Below, one piece after another: positions 32,700 to 43,822 of a stretch of 64,000 nt of DNA. A model generated the notes under the pieces. The model saw nothing but the letters and a program-made list of their open reading frames with translations, did no database searches and had not been told where the DNA came from. The stretch's first letter is position 1. Every line of letters starts with the position of its first letter. This stretch comes from Methyloversatilis sp. (GTDB lineage: Bacteria; Pseudomonadota; Gammaproteobacteria; Burkholderiales; Rhodocyclaceae), in contig JAGNYW010000010.1 of assembly GCA_017984755.1 (NCBI GenBank), positions 23,085 to 87,084 of the forward strand. Reading direction: 5' to 3'. The translations under genes were made by a program, and so were the position numbers.

Positions 32700-33671
32700 A
32701 TGCTTCACGCACCCATCGAACCCTACGACACCGGCTGGCTGGAGGTCGGGCACGGACACCGCGTCTACTATGAACAGTGCGGCAACCCGGACGGCCAGCC
32801 GGCGCTCTACCTGCACGGTGGCCCCGGTTCGGGCTGTTCGCCGCGGCAGCGCCGCTTCTTCGACCCGCTGCGGCACCGCGTCGTGCTGTTCGACCAGCGC
32901 GGCTGCGGCCGCAGCACGCCGACGGGCGAGGTCGCGCACAATCACACCGACGCCCTGGTGGGCGACATCGAATCGCTGCGCCGTCATCTGGGCATCGAAC
33001 GCTGGCTGGTATTCGGCGGCTCGTGGGGCTCGACCCTCGCCGCGGTCTGGGCGGCGCGCCATCGCGACGCCTGCAGCGGACTCATCCTGCGCGGCATGTT
33101 TCTGGCGGGTCGTGCCGACCTCGACTGGTTCTTCCACGGCGCGGCGGCGCTGGCGCCCGAGGCACATGCCGCGCTGATGCAGGCAGTGCCGGCACGCTGG
33201 CGCGACCGCATCGTGATGTGGCTCGATCGCGCGATGTCGTCCAACGACCCGACCCGCGTTGACGCGGCGGTCATCGCCTGGCGCGCCTACGAACACGCGC
33301 TGGGTGGCTGGCCCGACAGCGCGCCCCTCGCGCCACCGACAGCCGACGAGTGGCCGCTGCTGCGCGCGCGTTACCGCGTGCAGGCGCACTACCTGGCGCA
33401 GCGCTGCTTTCTGGGCGAGGCGAAGGTGCTGGACGCGATCGCCCGGCTGCACGGCCTGCCGGTTGCCTTCGTGCACGGCAGCCACGATCTGGTGTGCCGT
33501 CCGCAGAATGCCTGGCGCGCGCATGAAACGCTGCGCGGCAGCCGACTGGCGTGGGCACACGGCGCCGGCCACGATCCGTTTCACCCGGCCAGCCTGAAGC
33601 TGCTGCGTTCGGCCATCGACGCCCACGCACGCGACGGTCATTTCGACAACTGGCCCGGAGCTTGTGCATGA
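32700..33671 (+). CDS. pip: prolyl iminopeptidase (proline aminopeptidase)
   Basis: 323-residue cytoplasmic alpha/beta hydrolase that removes N-terminal proline from peptides. Family motifs: YLHGGPGSGCSPRQRRFFDP (HGGPG oxyanion), DQRGCGRSTP, nucleophile GGSWGSTLA, FVHGSHDLVC with the catalytic Asp, and GAGHDPF with the catalytic His. Length and N-terminus (YDTGWLEVGHGHRVYYEQCG) match peptidase family S33. Its TGA overlaps the ATG of the histidine kinase gene (ATGA), suggesting one transcript, though no functional link is known. Confidence 0.92.
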   Translation: MLHAPIEPYDTGWLEVGHGHRVYYEQCGNPDGQPALYLHGGPGSGCSPRQRRFFDPLRHRVVLFDQRGCGRSTPTGEVAHNHTDALVGDIESLRRHLGIERWLVFGGSWGSTLAAVWAARHRDACSGLILRGMFLAGRADLDWFFHGAAALAPEAHAALMQAVPARWRDRIVMWLDRAMSSNDPTRVDAAVIAWRAYEHALGGWPDSAPLAPPTADEWPLLRARYRVQAHYLAQRCFLGEAKVLDAIARLHGLPVAFVHGSHDLVCRPQNAWRAHETLRGSRLAWAHGAGHDPFHPASLKLLRSAIDAHARDGHFDNWPGACA

Positions 33672-35014
33672 GCCTGCGCCTGAAGCTGAACCTGCTGATC
33701 GCGCTGGTCATCCTGACCTTCACGAGCACCATGCTGACGCTTGAACTGATGGGCACGCGCCGCGCCGTGAGCGAGGAGATCGAGGCAGCGAACCGGGTGG
33801 CGACGCAACTGCTGTCGCGCGTCACGCTGGTGTATGCCAACACCGGTTCGCCGGCACTGGTCGATTTCCTGCACCGGCTCGGGCGGGTGCGTGCCACCGA
33901 AATCCGGCTGGTCGATGGCAGCGGCACCGAACTGTATGCATCGCCGCCCTCGCCCTACAAGGCGGGTCGCGAAGCGCCGGCCTGGTACTCGGACACCATC
34001 CTGCCGCGCCGGCCACGTCAGGAAATCACGCTGACCGACGGCGCGAAGCTGGTGGTCGAGGCCGACGCATCGCGTGCCATCCTCGATGGCTGGGACGAAG
34101 CCGTTCATCTGCTGATCGCCGGCACGATCGCGCTGGTGCTGGGCAACGCGCTGGTGTTCTGGCTGGTCGGACGCGCGACGCGGCCGTTCAACCGCATCGT
34201 GCGTGGCCTGGAGCAGATGCGCGCCGGCGACTATCACACCCGTCTCGAACCCCTGCCCGGCCGTGAGGCCGGCTCGATGGCGCAGGCCTTCAACCGCATG
34301 GCGCAGTCGATCGAGGACAACCTGAGCGCGCGGCAGGAAGCGGTTGAGGCGCGCAGCAATCTGGAGGAAAACCGCGAACTGACGCAATTCATCCAGAGCC
34401 GCATCGAAGAGGAGAGGCGCGACATCGCGCGCGAGCTGCACGACGAAATGGGACAGGCGGTGACCGCCATCAAGAGCATGGGTCTGTCGATCGTGCGGCG
34501 CGACGGGCAAAGCGACCCGCGCAGCGCCGAAGCGGCACAGCTCATCGTCGACACGGCGGATCACCTGTACGACGTGATGCACAGCATCATTCCGCGGCTG
34601 CGCCCGCTGGCGCTCGACAATCTCGGGCTGGAGGATGCACTGGACGATCTGGTGGCCGAGTGGCGACGCCATCATGCGCACATGCAGTTCGAACTGCACA
34701 TGTCTGACCTGCCGGACACGCCGGGCGATACCTTCAAGCTGGCTGCCTACCGCATCGTGCAGGAGGCGGTCACCAACGCGCTCAAGCACGCACAGGCAGG
34801 GAAAATCATGATTTCACTGCAGGGCGCTGAACACTTCCTGCATCTGACAGTCGAGGATGATGGCGTCGGGCTGGCCGATGGCTGGGCCCGTAAGCGCGGC
34901 CATCACGGCGTGCGCGGCATGCGCGAACGGGCGCAGGCGCTCGGTGGTGAGCTTGACGTAGTGCCGAGGGAAGGTGGCGGCACAAGGGTGATTGCGCGGC
35001 TGCCGCTGGAATGA
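33668..35014 (+). CDS. NarL/UhpB-type sensor histidine kinase
   Basis: 448 residues: membrane helix (~7-28), periplasmic sensor (~29-150), second helix (~152-178), HAMP domain (~180-235), HisKA_3 dimerisation domain with phospho-acceptor H258 in DIARELHDEMGQ, and a HATPase with ALKHAQAGK (N-box region), DDGVGLADG and GHHGVRGMRERA. It phosphorylates the response regulator encoded 29 bp downstream. The signal is unknown; the small periplasmic domain has no recognised ligand fold. Confidence 0.92.
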   Translation: MSLRLKLNLLIALVILTFTSTMLTLELMGTRRAVSEEIEAANRVATQLLSRVTLVYANTGSPALVDFLHRLGRVRATEIRLVDGSGTELYASPPSPYKAGREAPAWYSDTILPRRPRQEITLTDGAKLVVEADASRAILDGWDEAVHLLIAGTIALVLGNALVFWLVGRATRPFNRIVRGLEQMRAGDYHTRLEPLPGREAGSMAQAFNRMAQSIEDNLSARQEAVEARSNLEENRELTQFIQSRIEEERRDIARELHDEMGQAVTAIKSMGLSIVRRDGQSDPRSAEAAQLIVDTADHLYDVMHSIIPRLRPLALDNLGLEDALDDLVAEWRRHHAHMQFELHMSDLPDTPGDTFKLAAYRIVQEAVTNALKHAQAGKIMISLQGAEHFLHLTVEDDGVGLADGWARKRGHHGVRGMRERAQALGGELDVVPREGGGTRVIARLPLE

Positions 35015-35043
35015 CCGACACATAATAAGAGGGGAGACCGAAC

Positions 35044-35682
35044 ATGGGGCCGATCAAGGTGATGCTCGTCGACGACCACGCTGTCGTCCGCATGGGATTC
35101 AAGCTGCTGCTCGCGGCGTGCGAGGACATCGAGGTGGTCGGCGAAGCGGACAGCGGTGAAACCGCCTATGTGCGCTACGCCGAACTGAAGCCGGACGTGG
35201 TGGTGATGGACCTGTCGATGCCCGGCATGGGCGGCATCGAAGCCGTGCGCCGGCTGACCGCGCGTGACAAGGGCGTGCGCATCCTTGCGCTGTCGGCGCA
35301 CGAGGACACGGCACACCCGAAGCGCGTGCTGAAGGCGGGGGCGACCGGCTACCTGTCGAAGCGCGGCGCGCCCGAGGCGCTGATCGAGGCGGTGCGTGCA
35401 GTGGCGTCGGGCCGCATGTATCTCGATGCCGAAATCGCGCAGAAACTGGCGATGCAGGATGTAACCGGCGCACAGAACCCGGTCGAAGCGTTGTCGGAAC
35501 GCGAGTTCGAAGTCTTCATCCACCTGGCGCGCGGCCAGTCGGTGAACCAGATTGCGGAAACGCTGCACCTGTCGACGTCGACCGTCGGCACCCATCTCTA
35601 CAACGTGAAGCAGAAGCTGGGTGCCTCCAACCAGGCCGAACTGACCCTCATCGCACTGCGCAACGGGCTGATCGAGGCCTGA
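35044..35682 (+). CDS. NarL/FixJ-family response regulator
   Basis: 212 residues. Receiver domain (~3-120) with phosphorylation site D56 in VVVMDLSMPGMGG, the acidic pair DDH near the start, and the conserved Lys in YLSKRGAPE. A LuxR-type helix-turn-helix fills ~140-205 (LSEREFEVFIHLARGQSVNQ, LHLSTSTVGTHLYNVKQKLG). It is the cognate partner of the kinase before it. GGGGAG precedes ATG 35044. Target genes are unknown. Confidence 0.94.
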   Translation: MGPIKVMLVDDHAVVRMGFKLLLAACEDIEVVGEADSGETAYVRYAELKPDVVVMDLSMPGMGGIEAVRRLTARDKGVRILALSAHEDTAHPKRVLKAGATGYLSKRGAPEALIEAVRAVASGRMYLDAEIAQKLAMQDVTGAQNPVEALSEREFEVFIHLARGQSVNQIAETLHLSTSTVGTHLYNVKQKLGASNQAELTLIALRNGLIEA

Positions 35683-36104
35683 CGGCCGGTCGCATCGCCT
35701 GCGCCGGCCCGAATTCACGCACCACTGTAGTGCGCGGCGCGTCGCCATGACGCGCCACGACACGGGCACCTCCATCGCAGACTGCAACGACCGGCACGCA
35801 AGCGTCGCAAAGTTCAACGCCTTGCGTGCCACGCTCACCCGCGCGCCCTCCGCCCACCGGAATGCTGCATCGCAGCAATTCGGCGCACACAAGCCATCTG
35901 AGCCCATCTATCCGCTGAAGCACCCGTGCACATGCAATGCAGCACGCGGTGCCTGCAGAACCAGATCCGGTCTGGCACGATTCGCGCTTAATGTTGTGCA
36001 CTGCACCACGCAGAGAAATCACAAGGTTTCCGTCTCATGTTCCGTTAGTTGACTCATCACCGCAGGGTGCCATCCAACGCCCGGCGGCTCGCAAGGAGAT
36101 CATC
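35683..36104 (+). other. 422-bp gap without a supported gene
   Basis: No frame has a credible start or domain. Composition is somewhat less GC-rich near 35990-36050. AAGGAG (36093-36098) is the ribosome-binding site of the protease gene that follows. No clear promoter or operator was found. Confidence 0.4.
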
Positions 36105-36917
36105 ATGCGTATCCACGGATGGCTGTTGATGCTGTTGTGTGCCAGTGGCGCTGCCCAGGCAAGCGCCGAGCGCTACATACAGCTTTCGATGCACATGGTG
36201 AAAATCCTCGCTGCGGCGCCCGATGGCCGCATCAACAGCGGCACCGGGGTACAGCTCGATGCGAAGCACGTGATCACCAACTGCCACGTCGTGGGCGCCG
36301 CGCAGAACGTCATCGTGGCGCGCGGCAGCAGCGGCGTGCCGGCGCAGGCGCGATCGGTGGATGCGCGGCACGACCTGTGTCTGCTGAGCATCGCGCAACC
36401 GATGGCGCAGCCGGTCGAGGTGTCGTCGTCGCGCACGCTGAAGATCGGCGACGAAGTGCACGCCATGGGCTTTTCGGGCGGCAAGGCGCTGTCGATGAGT
36501 GTCGGGCGGGTAACCGCGCTGCACGACATGGACAACGCATCGGTGATCGAAACCGACGCGCAATTCCAGCAGGGCGCCTCGGGTGGCGCGCTGTTCGATG
36601 CCGAAGGTCGTCTCGTGGGCGTGCTCACCTTCTTCATCCCCGGCATGAAGCGTCATTTCGCGGTGCCCACCGAATGGATGCAGGCGGGACTGGACAATGC
36701 ACGCGATGTGGAACTGCCGGTAGCCGCGTCCACGCTGCCCTTCTGGGCGGCTGCAGAAGCAGACAAGCCCTTCTTTCTGCGCGCCATTCAGCATGAGAAT
36801 GATCAGGATTGGGGACGGCTGCACACCGTGACCCGCGAGTGGCTCGAAGCCGAGCCTCGCAATACAGCGGCGATCGAGGCAGCGGTGAGGGCAAGCCGTC
36901 TGCCGCCACCGCGCTGA
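36105..36917 (+). CDS. exported trypsin-like serine protease
   Basis: 270 residues with a signal peptide (MRIHGWLLMLLCASGAAQ, cleavage after ASA), so periplasmic. The catalytic triad is visible: H61 in TNCHVV, D90 in ARHDLCLL, S159 in QQGASGGALF. This is a DegP-type trypsin core without PDZ domains; the last ~60 residues form a small helical tail. It probably degrades or processes periplasmic proteins. The neighbouring two-component system might regulate it, but the 422-bp gap has no recognisable site. Confidence 0.88.
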   Translation: MRIHGWLLMLLCASGAAQASAERYIQLSMHMVKILAAAPDGRINSGTGVQLDAKHVITNCHVVGAAQNVIVARGSSGVPAQARSVDARHDLCLLSIAQPMAQPVEVSSSRTLKIGDEVHAMGFSGGKALSMSVGRVTALHDMDNASVIETDAQFQQGASGGALFDAEGRLVGVLTFFIPGMKRHFAVPTEWMQAGLDNARDVELPVAASTLPFWAAAEADKPFFLRAIQHENDQDWGRLHTVTREWLEAEPRNTAAIEAAVRASRLPPPR

Positions 36918-36929
36918 CCGCGCAAGAAA

Positions 36930-36965
36930 AAAAGGCCGGCCCGGGAAACCCCGGGCCGGCCTTTT
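36930..36965. terminator. strong bidirectional terminator
   Basis: AAAAGGCCGGCCCGGG and CCCGGGCCGGCCTTTT form a perfect 16-bp stem. It separates the converging protease and H+-pyrophosphatase genes. Confidence 0.9.
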
Positions 36966-36981
36966 CCTGCCTCTGAAGAAC

Positions 36982-39168
36982 TCAGCGCAAAGTCGGCGCA
37001 ACAGGCAAGCGAGCTACCTGCACCACCTCGGCGTGCTGCACCACCGGCTTCACCGACGGCTGCGCGCTGACCGCGGAACCGGTCGCCGACGGCAGCAGCG
37101 GCACGATCAGCAGCGCCACGATGTTGATGATCTTGATGAGCGGATTCACTGCCGGGCCGGCCGTGTCCTTGTACGGATCGCCCACCGTATCGCCGGTCAC
37201 CGCAGCCTTGTGCGCCTCGGAACCCTTGCCGCCGAAGTGACCATCCTCGATGTACTTCTTCGCGTTGTCCCACGCACCGCCACCGGTGGTCATGGAGATC
37301 GCAACGAAGAGGCCGGTCACGATGGTGCCCATCAGCAGGCCGCCGAGCGCCTGCACGCCGGCTTCAGGCCCCATCAGGAACGCCATGCCGAACGCGACGA
37401 CCACCGGCACCAGCACCGGCAGCAAGGACGGAATCATCATTTCCTTGATCGCTGCCGCGGTCAGCATGTCGACCGCGCGCGAGTAGTCCGGCTTGGCCGT
37501 GCCTTCCATGATGCCGGGGATTTCCTTGAACTGGCGACGCACTTCGACGACGACCGCGCCGGCCGAACGACCGACCGCCTCCATCGCCATGGCACCGAAC
37601 AGATACGGAATCAGGCCACCGATGAACAGGCCGATGATGACCGCCGGGTTGGCCAGATCGAAGGTGACGCTGTGACCGACAGCTTCCAGCGCATGCGTGT
37701 AGTCGGCGAACAGCACCAGCGCCGCGAGACCGGCCGAACCGATGGCATAGCCCTTCGTCACCGCCTTGGTCGTGTTGCCCACCGCATCGAGCGGATCGGT
37801 CACCGCACGTACCGAAGCGGGCAGATCCGACATTTCGGCGATGCCGCCCGCGTTGTCGGTGATCGGACCGTAGGCGTCGAGCGCCACGATGATGCCAGAC
37901 ATGCTGAGCATGGACGTCGCGGCGATCGCGATGCCGTACAGGCCGCCCAGCGTGTAGGCGGCCCAGATCGCGGCGCACACCGACAGCACCGGCCAGGCGC
38001 AGGACTTCATCGACACACCGAGGCCGGCGATGATGTTGGTGCCGTGACCGGTGGTCGACGCTTCGGCAATGTGGCGCACCGGCTTGAACTCGGTACTGGT
38101 GTAGTACTCGGTGATCACCACCATCAGGCCGGTCAGCGCCAGACCTACCAGTGCAGCAAGGTAGAGCCGCATCTGCGCACCACCGTCGATGCCCATGACG
38201 GCGTTCAGCGCGTCGTCGGGCATCAGCGCCGTGGTCAGCGGATAGAAGGCGATGGTCGCCAGCACGCCCGCCACGATGAGACCGCGATACAGCGCACCCA
38301 TGATTTTCTCGCCGGGCTTTGCCTTGACGAAGATGCAGCCGATGATGGACGCAATGATCGAGAAGCCGCCCAGCACCAGCGGGTAGATGACTGCCGCCTC
38401 GGCGTTCGACTTGAGCAGCAGCGATCCGAGCAGCATGGTCGCCACGATGGTGACCGCGTAGGTCTCGAACAGGTCGGCTGCCATGCCCGCGCAGTCGCCC
38501 ACGTTGTCGCCCACGTTGTCGGCGATCACCGCCGGGTTGCGCGGGTCATCTTCCGGAATGCCGGCTTCGACCTTGCCGACCAGGTCCGCACCCACGTCGG
38601 CGCCCTTGGTGAAGATGCCGCCACCGAGACGCGCGAAGATGGAAATCAGCGACGAACCGAAGCCGAGACCGATCAGCGGATGGATGATCTGGTCGATCGT
38701 CGCGTCGTGTGCCGCTGCCCCCTTGAGGATTGCATAGTAGCCCGCCACCCCCAGCAGACCCATGCCCACCACCAGCATGCCGGTGATGGCGCCGCCGCGG
38801 AAGGCGACATCGAACGCTTCGGAAATGCCCTTGCGCGCGGCTTCCGCCGTACGCACGTTGGCGCGGACCGACACGTTCATGCCGATGTAGCCGGCAGCAC
38901 CCGACAGCACGGCGCCGATGACGAAGCCGGCTGCCGTCGATACGCCGAGGGTAAGCCACAGGACAACGGTGAGGATGACGCCGACGATGGCGATCGTTCG
39001 GTACTGTCTGTTCAGATAGGCTTGGGCGCCCACCTGCACTGCGTCGGCAATTTCGCGCATTCGCGCGTTGCCGCTGGGTTGCGCAAGAATCCACTTGCTT
39101 GAAACGGCGCCATATGCAATGGCCACCACAGAGCACACGAGTGCGAATACCAGACCAAACGACGACAT
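36982..39168 (-). CDS. hppA: proton-translocating membrane pyrophosphatase, K+-independent type
   Basis: 728 residues with about 16 membrane helices. It hydrolyses pyrophosphate and pumps H+ outward. The substrate motif is present ([20 protein letters not shown]), as are [19 protein letters not shown] and the C-terminal [14 protein letters not shown]. The segment [11 protein letters not shown] carries Lys where K+-dependent enzymes have Ala, so this is predicted to be the K+-independent form. ATG 39168 has GGAGG four bases upstream; an adjacent GTG at 39171 overlaps it. It lies downstream of the pfp gene on the same strand, which makes sense because both use PPi. Confidence 0.95.
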   Translation of the reverse strand: MSSFGLVFALVCSVVAIAYGAVSSKWILAQPSGNARMREIADAVQVGAQAYLNRQYRTIAIVGVILTVVLWLTLGVSTAAGFVIGAVLSGAAGYIGMNVSVRANVRTAEAARKGISEAFDVAFRGGAITGMLVVGMGLLGVAGYYAILKGAAAHDATIDQIIHPLIGLGFGSSLISIFARLGGGIFTKGADVGADLVGKVEAGIPEDDPRNPAVIADNVGDNVGDCAGMAADLFETYAVTIVATMLLGSLLLKSNAEAAVIYPLVLGGFSIIASIIGCIFVKAKPGEKIMGALYRGLIVAGVLATIAFYPLTTALMPDDALNAVMGIDGGAQMRLYLAALVGLALTGLMVVITEYYTSTEFKPVRHIAEASTTGHGTNIIAGLGVSMKSCAWPVLSVCAAIWAAYTLGGLYGIAIAATSMLSMSGIIVALDAYGPITDNAGGIAEMSDLPASVRAVTDPLDAVGNTTKAVTKGYAIGSAGLAALVLFADYTHALEAVGHSVTFDLANPAVIIGLFIGGLIPYLFGAMAMEAVGRSAGAVVVEVRRQFKEIPGIMEGTAKPDYSRAVDMLTAAAIKEMMIPSLLPVLVPVVVAFGMAFLMGPEAGVQALGGLLMGTIVTGLFVAISMTTGGGAWDNAKKYIEDGHFGGKGSEAHKAAVTGDTVGDPYKDTAGPAVNPLIKIINIVALLIVPLLPSATGSAVSAQPSVKPVVQHAEVVQVARLPVAPTLR

Positions 39169-39287
39169 CACCCCTCCCCTCTTTTTTTACAGCGCCAGAT
39201 GGATGCCCTGCCGAAGCAGAACCTCCGAAAGCTGCAGCGATCTTGTGGATCGCCGGGAGCGGCATTCGCCGCTGCCCTCGTAAATCG

Positions 39288-39311
39288 GCAGTCCGCGGGA
39301 GGGCGGACTGC
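39288..39311. terminator. hairpin between pfp and hppA
   Basis: GCAGTCCGC and GGCGGACTGC pair around GGGAG. There is no T-run on either strand, so it may attenuate or process the transcript more than end it. hppA may therefore be expressed at a level different from pfp. Confidence 0.4.
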
Positions 39312-39337
39312 AGCAAGCGGTGCGTCTGCGACCGGCC

Positions 39338-40594
39338 TCAGCCGGTGAAAGCGGGCAATACCGGCGCCACGCTTTCGTTCTTCAGGCTGACGTAGGAAGG
39401 CAAGCCGCCGACATAGGGTGGATAGTCCTCGCCCTCGATCAGCGGCTGCAGATACTTCCGGCAGGCTTCGGTGATGCCGAAACCGTCTCCGGAAATGAAA
39501 TCCCTGGGCATCATCTTCTCGCGGTTGGCAACGTCTTCGAGTCGCGCAACGTCGATCTTCCATGCGTAGGGCACATCGGACACGCGCACGATGGCGGGCA
39601 TCACGGCATTGCGCCCTTCGAGCGCCAGTTCGACTGCCCTGCGTCCCAGCGCATGGGCCTGAGCGGCGTCGGTGGCCGACGCAACGTGGCGCGCACTGCG
39701 CTGCAGATAGTCCGGCAGCGCCCAGTGATACTTGTGGCCGAGGCGTGACTTGATCAGTTCGGCGATCTGCTGACCGACACCACCCAGTTGCGCATGACCG
39801 AACGCATCGCGGGTACTCGATTCGGCCAGCAGCTTGCCGTCGGCACCGCGCAAGCCTTCGGACACCGCGATGGCGCAGAACTGGTGCTGGCGCACGCAGG
39901 CGTCGACCCGAGCGAGAAAAGCTTCGGGATCGAAGGTGATTTCGGGAAACAGCAGGATGTGCGGCGCTTCACCCTCTCTTCGGGCGGCCAGGCCGGCGGC
40001 AGCGGTGATCCAGCCGGCATGCCGGCCCATCACTTCCATCACGAATATCTTGGTCGACGTGCGCGCCATCGACGCAACGTCGAGACCGGCTTCCATCATC
40101 GACACCGCAACGTACTTCGCCACCGAGCCGAAACCGGGGCAGTTGTCGGTTTCCACCAGATCGTTGTCGACGGTCTTCGGAATGCCGACGCACACCAGCG
40201 GGTAATTCATCCGCTCGGCGATCTGCGACACCTTCCATGCGGTATCCATCGAGTCGTTGCCGCCGTTGTAGAGGAACCAGCGGATGTCGTGGGCCCTGAA
40301 GACGTCGATCAGCCGTTCGTAGTGGGCGCGACTTTCCTCCAGGCCTTTCAGCTTGTAGCGGCAGGACCCGAAGGCGCCGCCCGGTGTGTGCCGCAGCGCC
40401 GCAATGGCAGCGTCGCTCTCGGCCGACGTGTCGATCAGGTCTTCGTGCAGTGCGCCGAGAATGCCGTTGCGCCCGGCGAATACCCTGCCGATGTGCGCGC
40501 CCTGCTCGCGCGCAGCCTGGATGACGCCGCTCGCAGTCGCATTGATGACTGCGGTGACACCGCCCGACTGCGCATAGAACAGATTCGCCGGCAT
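39338..40594 (-). CDS. pfp: pyrophosphate-dependent 6-phosphofructokinase
   Basis: 418 residues. Catalyses reversible phosphorylation of fructose 6-phosphate with PPi as phosphoryl donor. The nucleotide-site motif reads YNGGNDSMD, with Asp where ATP enzymes have Gly, the mark of PPi-dependent enzymes. The catalytic PKTVDNDL, VMEVMGRHAGWI and FPEITFDPEAF segments are present. The stop of adk is 5 bp upstream, so it is in the kdsB-adk-pfp run. It replaces or complements ATP-PfkA and allows glycolysis and gluconeogenesis through one enzyme. Confidence 0.94.
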   Translation of the reverse strand: MPANLFYAQSGGVTAVINATASGVIQAAREQGAHIGRVFAGRNGILGALHEDLIDTSAESDAAIAALRHTPGGAFGSCRYKLKGLEESRAHYERLIDVFRAHDIRWFLYNGGNDSMDTAWKVSQIAERMNYPLVCVGIPKTVDNDLVETDNCPGFGSVAKYVAVSMMEAGLDVASMARTSTKIFVMEVMGRHAGWITAAAGLAARREGEAPHILLFPEITFDPEAFLARVDACVRQHQFCAIAVSEGLRGADGKLLAESSTRDAFGHAQLGGVGQQIAELIKSRLGHKYHWALPDYLQRSARHVASATDAAQAHALGRRAVELALEGRNAVMPAIVRVSDVPYAWKIDVARLEDVANREKMMPRDFISGDGFGITEACRKYLQPLIEGEDYPPYVGGLPSYVSLKNESVAPVLPAFTG

Positions 40595-40599
40595 GTCGA

Positions 40600-41379
<780 letters not shown>

Positions 41380-41394
41380 TCAAACCGCAGTGCG

Positions 41395-42159
41395 TCAGAA
41401 AGCGCCTGCTGCAAACAAGGCGCGCATGCGCTCCAGATCCTCGGCCGTGTCAACGCCTGCGTGAGGCATCGCGACATCGCCGACGACGCGGATGCGATGT
41501 CCATGCCACAGCGCGCGCAACTGTTCGAGCGCCTCGCACTGTTCCATCGGTGCGGCGGCCAGACGCGCGTTCTTCTGCAGAAAACGCACGCGATAGGCAT
41601 AGATGCCGATATGCCGCTGAGCGCCCAGACCCGCCGGCAGCTCCTCGCGCGTGACGGCGAATTCGTCGCGTGCCCAGGGGATCGGCGCCCGCGAGAAATA
41701 CATGGCGCGCCCCTGCGCGTCGCACACCACCTTCACCACGGCGGGACTGAAGAAATCCGCCACTGCGGTGATGGCGCTGCTGGCGGTCGCAATCGACGAT
41801 TCCGGGTCCTGATCGAGCGCAGCGGCGACGGCCTGAATGAGCGCCGGATCGATCAGCGGCTCGTCGCCCTGAACGTTCACCACCACACTGGCCGGCGACC
41901 AGCCGAGCTGTTCCGCGACTTCGGCGATGCGGTCCGTGCCGGTCGCGTGATCGCTGCGCGTCATCACGGCCTGAAAGCCGTGCGCAGTCACCGCTGCCGC
42001 GATGTCCGCATGGTCAGTGGCAACAACGAGCGTCTCGGCGCCGCTGCGTGCCGCCTGCTGTGCAACGCGCACGACCATGGGGAGACCGGCGATGTCGAGC
42101 AATGGCTTGCCGGGCAGACGGGTCGATGCGTGGCGGGCGGGAATGACGACCTTGAACAT
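41395..42159 (-). CDS. kdsB: 3-deoxy-manno-octulosonate cytidylyltransferase (CMP-KDO synthetase)
   Basis: 254 residues; activates KDO with CTP for lipopolysaccharide core synthesis in the cytoplasm. Motifs: [17 protein letters not shown] at the N-terminus, [35 protein letters not shown] and the late [15 protein letters not shown]. It lies between the Trm112-like gene (10 bp upstream) and adk (141 bp downstream), the usual betaproteobacterial order after lpxK. Confidence 0.96.
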   Translation of the reverse strand: MFKVVIPARHASTRLPGKPLLDIAGLPMVVRVAQQAARSGAETLVVATDHADIAAAVTAHGFQAVMTRSDHATGTDRIAEVAEQLGWSPASVVVNVQGDEPLIDPALIQAVAAALDQDPESSIATASSAITAVADFFSPAVVKVVCDAQGRAMYFSRAPIPWARDEFAVTREELPAGLGAQRHIGIYAYRVRFLQKNARLAAAPMEQCEALEQLRALWHGHRIRVVGDVAMPHAGVDTAEDLERMRALFAAGAF

Positions 42160-42169
42160 GCAAGCTCCC

Positions 42170-42391
42170 TCAGATGTGCGAGACGCCGCGTCCGTTGTCC
42201 GGTGCGCGCAACGCGGCCACTTCTTCCTCGCTCATTTCGCGTGCCTCTTCTTCGAGCATGACCGGGATGCCATCGCGGATCGGGTAGGCAAGCCGACTGG
42301 CCTTGCACTGCAGTTCATTGCGCGTGCGGTCGAGCACCAGAGGTGCTTTCGTGACCGGACAGACGAGAATTTCAAGGAGACGGGGGTCCAT
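42170..42391 (-). CDS. Trm112-family small protein (YcaR/UPF0434)
   Basis: 73 residues starting [20 protein letters not shown]. The Trm112 fold is a small zinc-ribbon-like protein; here CPVTK and [21 protein letters not shown] match the family. Trm112 proteins activate methyltransferases in eukaryotes and archaea; the bacterial role is unclear. It is nested between lpxK, whose end it overlaps by 20 bp, and kdsB. Confidence 0.88.
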   Translation of the reverse strand: MDPRLLEILVCPVTKAPLVLDRTRNELQCKASRLAYPIRDGIPVMLEEEAREMSEEEVAALRAPDNGRGVSHI

Positions 42392-43388
42392 GCTTCAGCT
42401 CCGCAAGGCGAGCCGAAACATGGCCCGCCAGATCAGGGTCGAGATGTGCCTCGACCGGCAATACCCACACCGGGGTGTCCGACAATCCGTGACATTTTAC
42501 CGCGTCCTTCTCGGTCAGCAGTATGGCGTCGCAATCGGGAAAAGCCAGATCGAGCGCGGAATAGGCGTGATGGTCGGCAAATGGATGTTCTACGACGTTC
42601 AGGCCGAGCGAACGAAGGTGGTCGAAAAACCTGGCCGGCTCGCCGATGCCCGCCACCGCGTGGAGCCGGAGACCGAGCAGGCCACTGGCCGCGGTCCGCT
42701 CGTCCGGATGGTCCAGACGATGAAAGACATCACCGCGCAGGGTCATGCGGAAGGTGCGCGCCGAAGGCGGCGCCCCGGCTGCAGTTCCGTTCAGCACCAC
42801 GGCATCGACTTCGCACAGGCGCGACGGTGGCTCCCGCAAAGGTCCGGCCGGTAGATGGAACCGATTCATGAGCCCGCGCCGGTCAAGCACCGCGATTTCG
42901 ATGTCACGCGCCAGCGCGTAATGCTGCAGGCCGTCGTCGCACAGCACGACGTCGCACTCCGGATGCACCTTGAGCGCGGCGCGTGCCGCTTCGGCGCGAC
43001 GCCGACCGACCCACACCGGCACGCCGCTGCGCCGCGCCAGCAGCAGCGCCTCGTCGCCGCAGACTGCCGCGTCGTCACCGGTCGCCACCGCATGTACGCC
43101 GACGACGCTTCCGCCGTAGCCGCGAGAGACGATGAGTGGCCGGTGCCCGATCGAACGCAGTTGCCGCGCGAGGTAAAGCGTGAGCGGGGTCTTGCCGGCG
43201 CCACCGGCAATGATGTTGCCGACCACCACGACCGGGACCGGCAGGCGATCGCTGCGCATCACGCCGAGGCTGAACAGCTGCCTGCGCAGCGTCGCGACGA
43301 GGCGGTACAGAAGGGAAAGGGGCCACAGCAGCCACGCCATGACGCCGCGACGATGCCACAGATCGGGCAGCGCGCGCGCCGCGCTCAT
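42372..43388 (-). CDS. lpxK: tetraacyldisaccharide 4'-kinase
   Basis: 338 residues. Phosphorylates the lipid A disaccharide at 4' on the inner face of the inner membrane. A hydrophobic N-terminal helix ([20 protein letters not shown] region) anchors it. The P-loop is [38 protein letters not shown] and FADHHAY follow as in the family. ATG 43388 overlaps the exbD stop (ATGA), so translation is coupled. Confidence 0.95.
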   Translation of the reverse strand: MSAARALPDLWHRRGVMAWLLWPLSLLYRLVATLRRQLFSLGVMRSDRLPVPVVVVGNIIAGGAGKTPLTLYLARQLRSIGHRPLIVSRGYGGSVVGVHAVATGDDAAVCGDEALLLARRSGVPVWVGRRRAEAARAALKVHPECDVVLCDDGLQHYALARDIEIAVLDRRGLMNRFHLPAGPLREPPSRLCEVDAVVLNGTAAGAPPSARTFRMTLRGDVFHRLDHPDERTAASGLLGLRLHAVAGIGEPARFFDHLRSLGLNVVEHPFADHHAYSALDLAFPDCDAILLTEKDAVKCHGLSDTPVWVLPVEAHLDPDLAGHVSARLAELKHGPPSP

Positions 43389-43813
43389 CTGCCGGCCGCA
43401 GCGTCCGCCTGGGTGGCGAAGGAAATACCCGCGATGCCGGCCTGCTGCGCTGCCTGCATCACGTCGATGGAAGACTGCAGCCGCGCCTCGCGGTCCGACG
43501 AAATGATGACCACGGGATCCTGCTTGCCGGACGCGGCGTCGCTCAGCGCGCTGCGCAGGCGGTCGGCATCGCCCGCCGGCACCGGCCGACGATCAACCAG
43601 GATTTCACCGCGCGCCGTGATCATCACGTTGATCTCGCGGTCGGCCTGCTCCGCAGCAGGCGCATCGGCACTCGGCAGCGTGATGTCGAGACCCGCCGTT
43701 TTCGAATAGGTCGTCGACACCATCAGGAAGATGAGGATGACCAGCAACACGTCGATCAGCGGAATCAGGTTGATTTCCAGCTCTTCCCGCCCACGCCCTT
43801 TGCGGAAGTTCAT
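43385..43813 (-). CDS. exbD: ExbD/TolR-family proton-channel subunit
   Basis: 142 residues. One membrane helix (~15-35; NLIPLIDVLLVILIFLMV) carries the conserved membrane Asp (LIDVLLV) that relays protons, followed by a periplasmic domain. It pairs with the ExbB/TolQ-like gene 9 bp upstream. A second exbB-exbD pair lies at 51433-52634 beside tonB, so this copy, in the lpxK operon, may serve envelope or Tol-type tasks. Confidence 0.9.
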   Translation of the reverse strand: MNFRKGRGREELEINLIPLIDVLLVILIFLMVSTTYSKTAGLDITLPSADAPAAEQADREINVMITARGEILVDRRPVPAGDADRLRSALSDAASGKQDPVVIISSDREARLQSSIDVMQAAQQAGIAGISFATQADAAAGR

Positions 43814-43822
43814 CGATCGCCC

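Noticed and set aside
35747-36052. Small plus-strand gene before the protease
   Set aside because: Start lacks a ribosome-binding site, composition is not coding-like and no family matches.
37033-39102. 689-codon open frame on the plus strand
   Set aside because: Antisense of hppA with Arg/His/Asp-rich translation and no domain.
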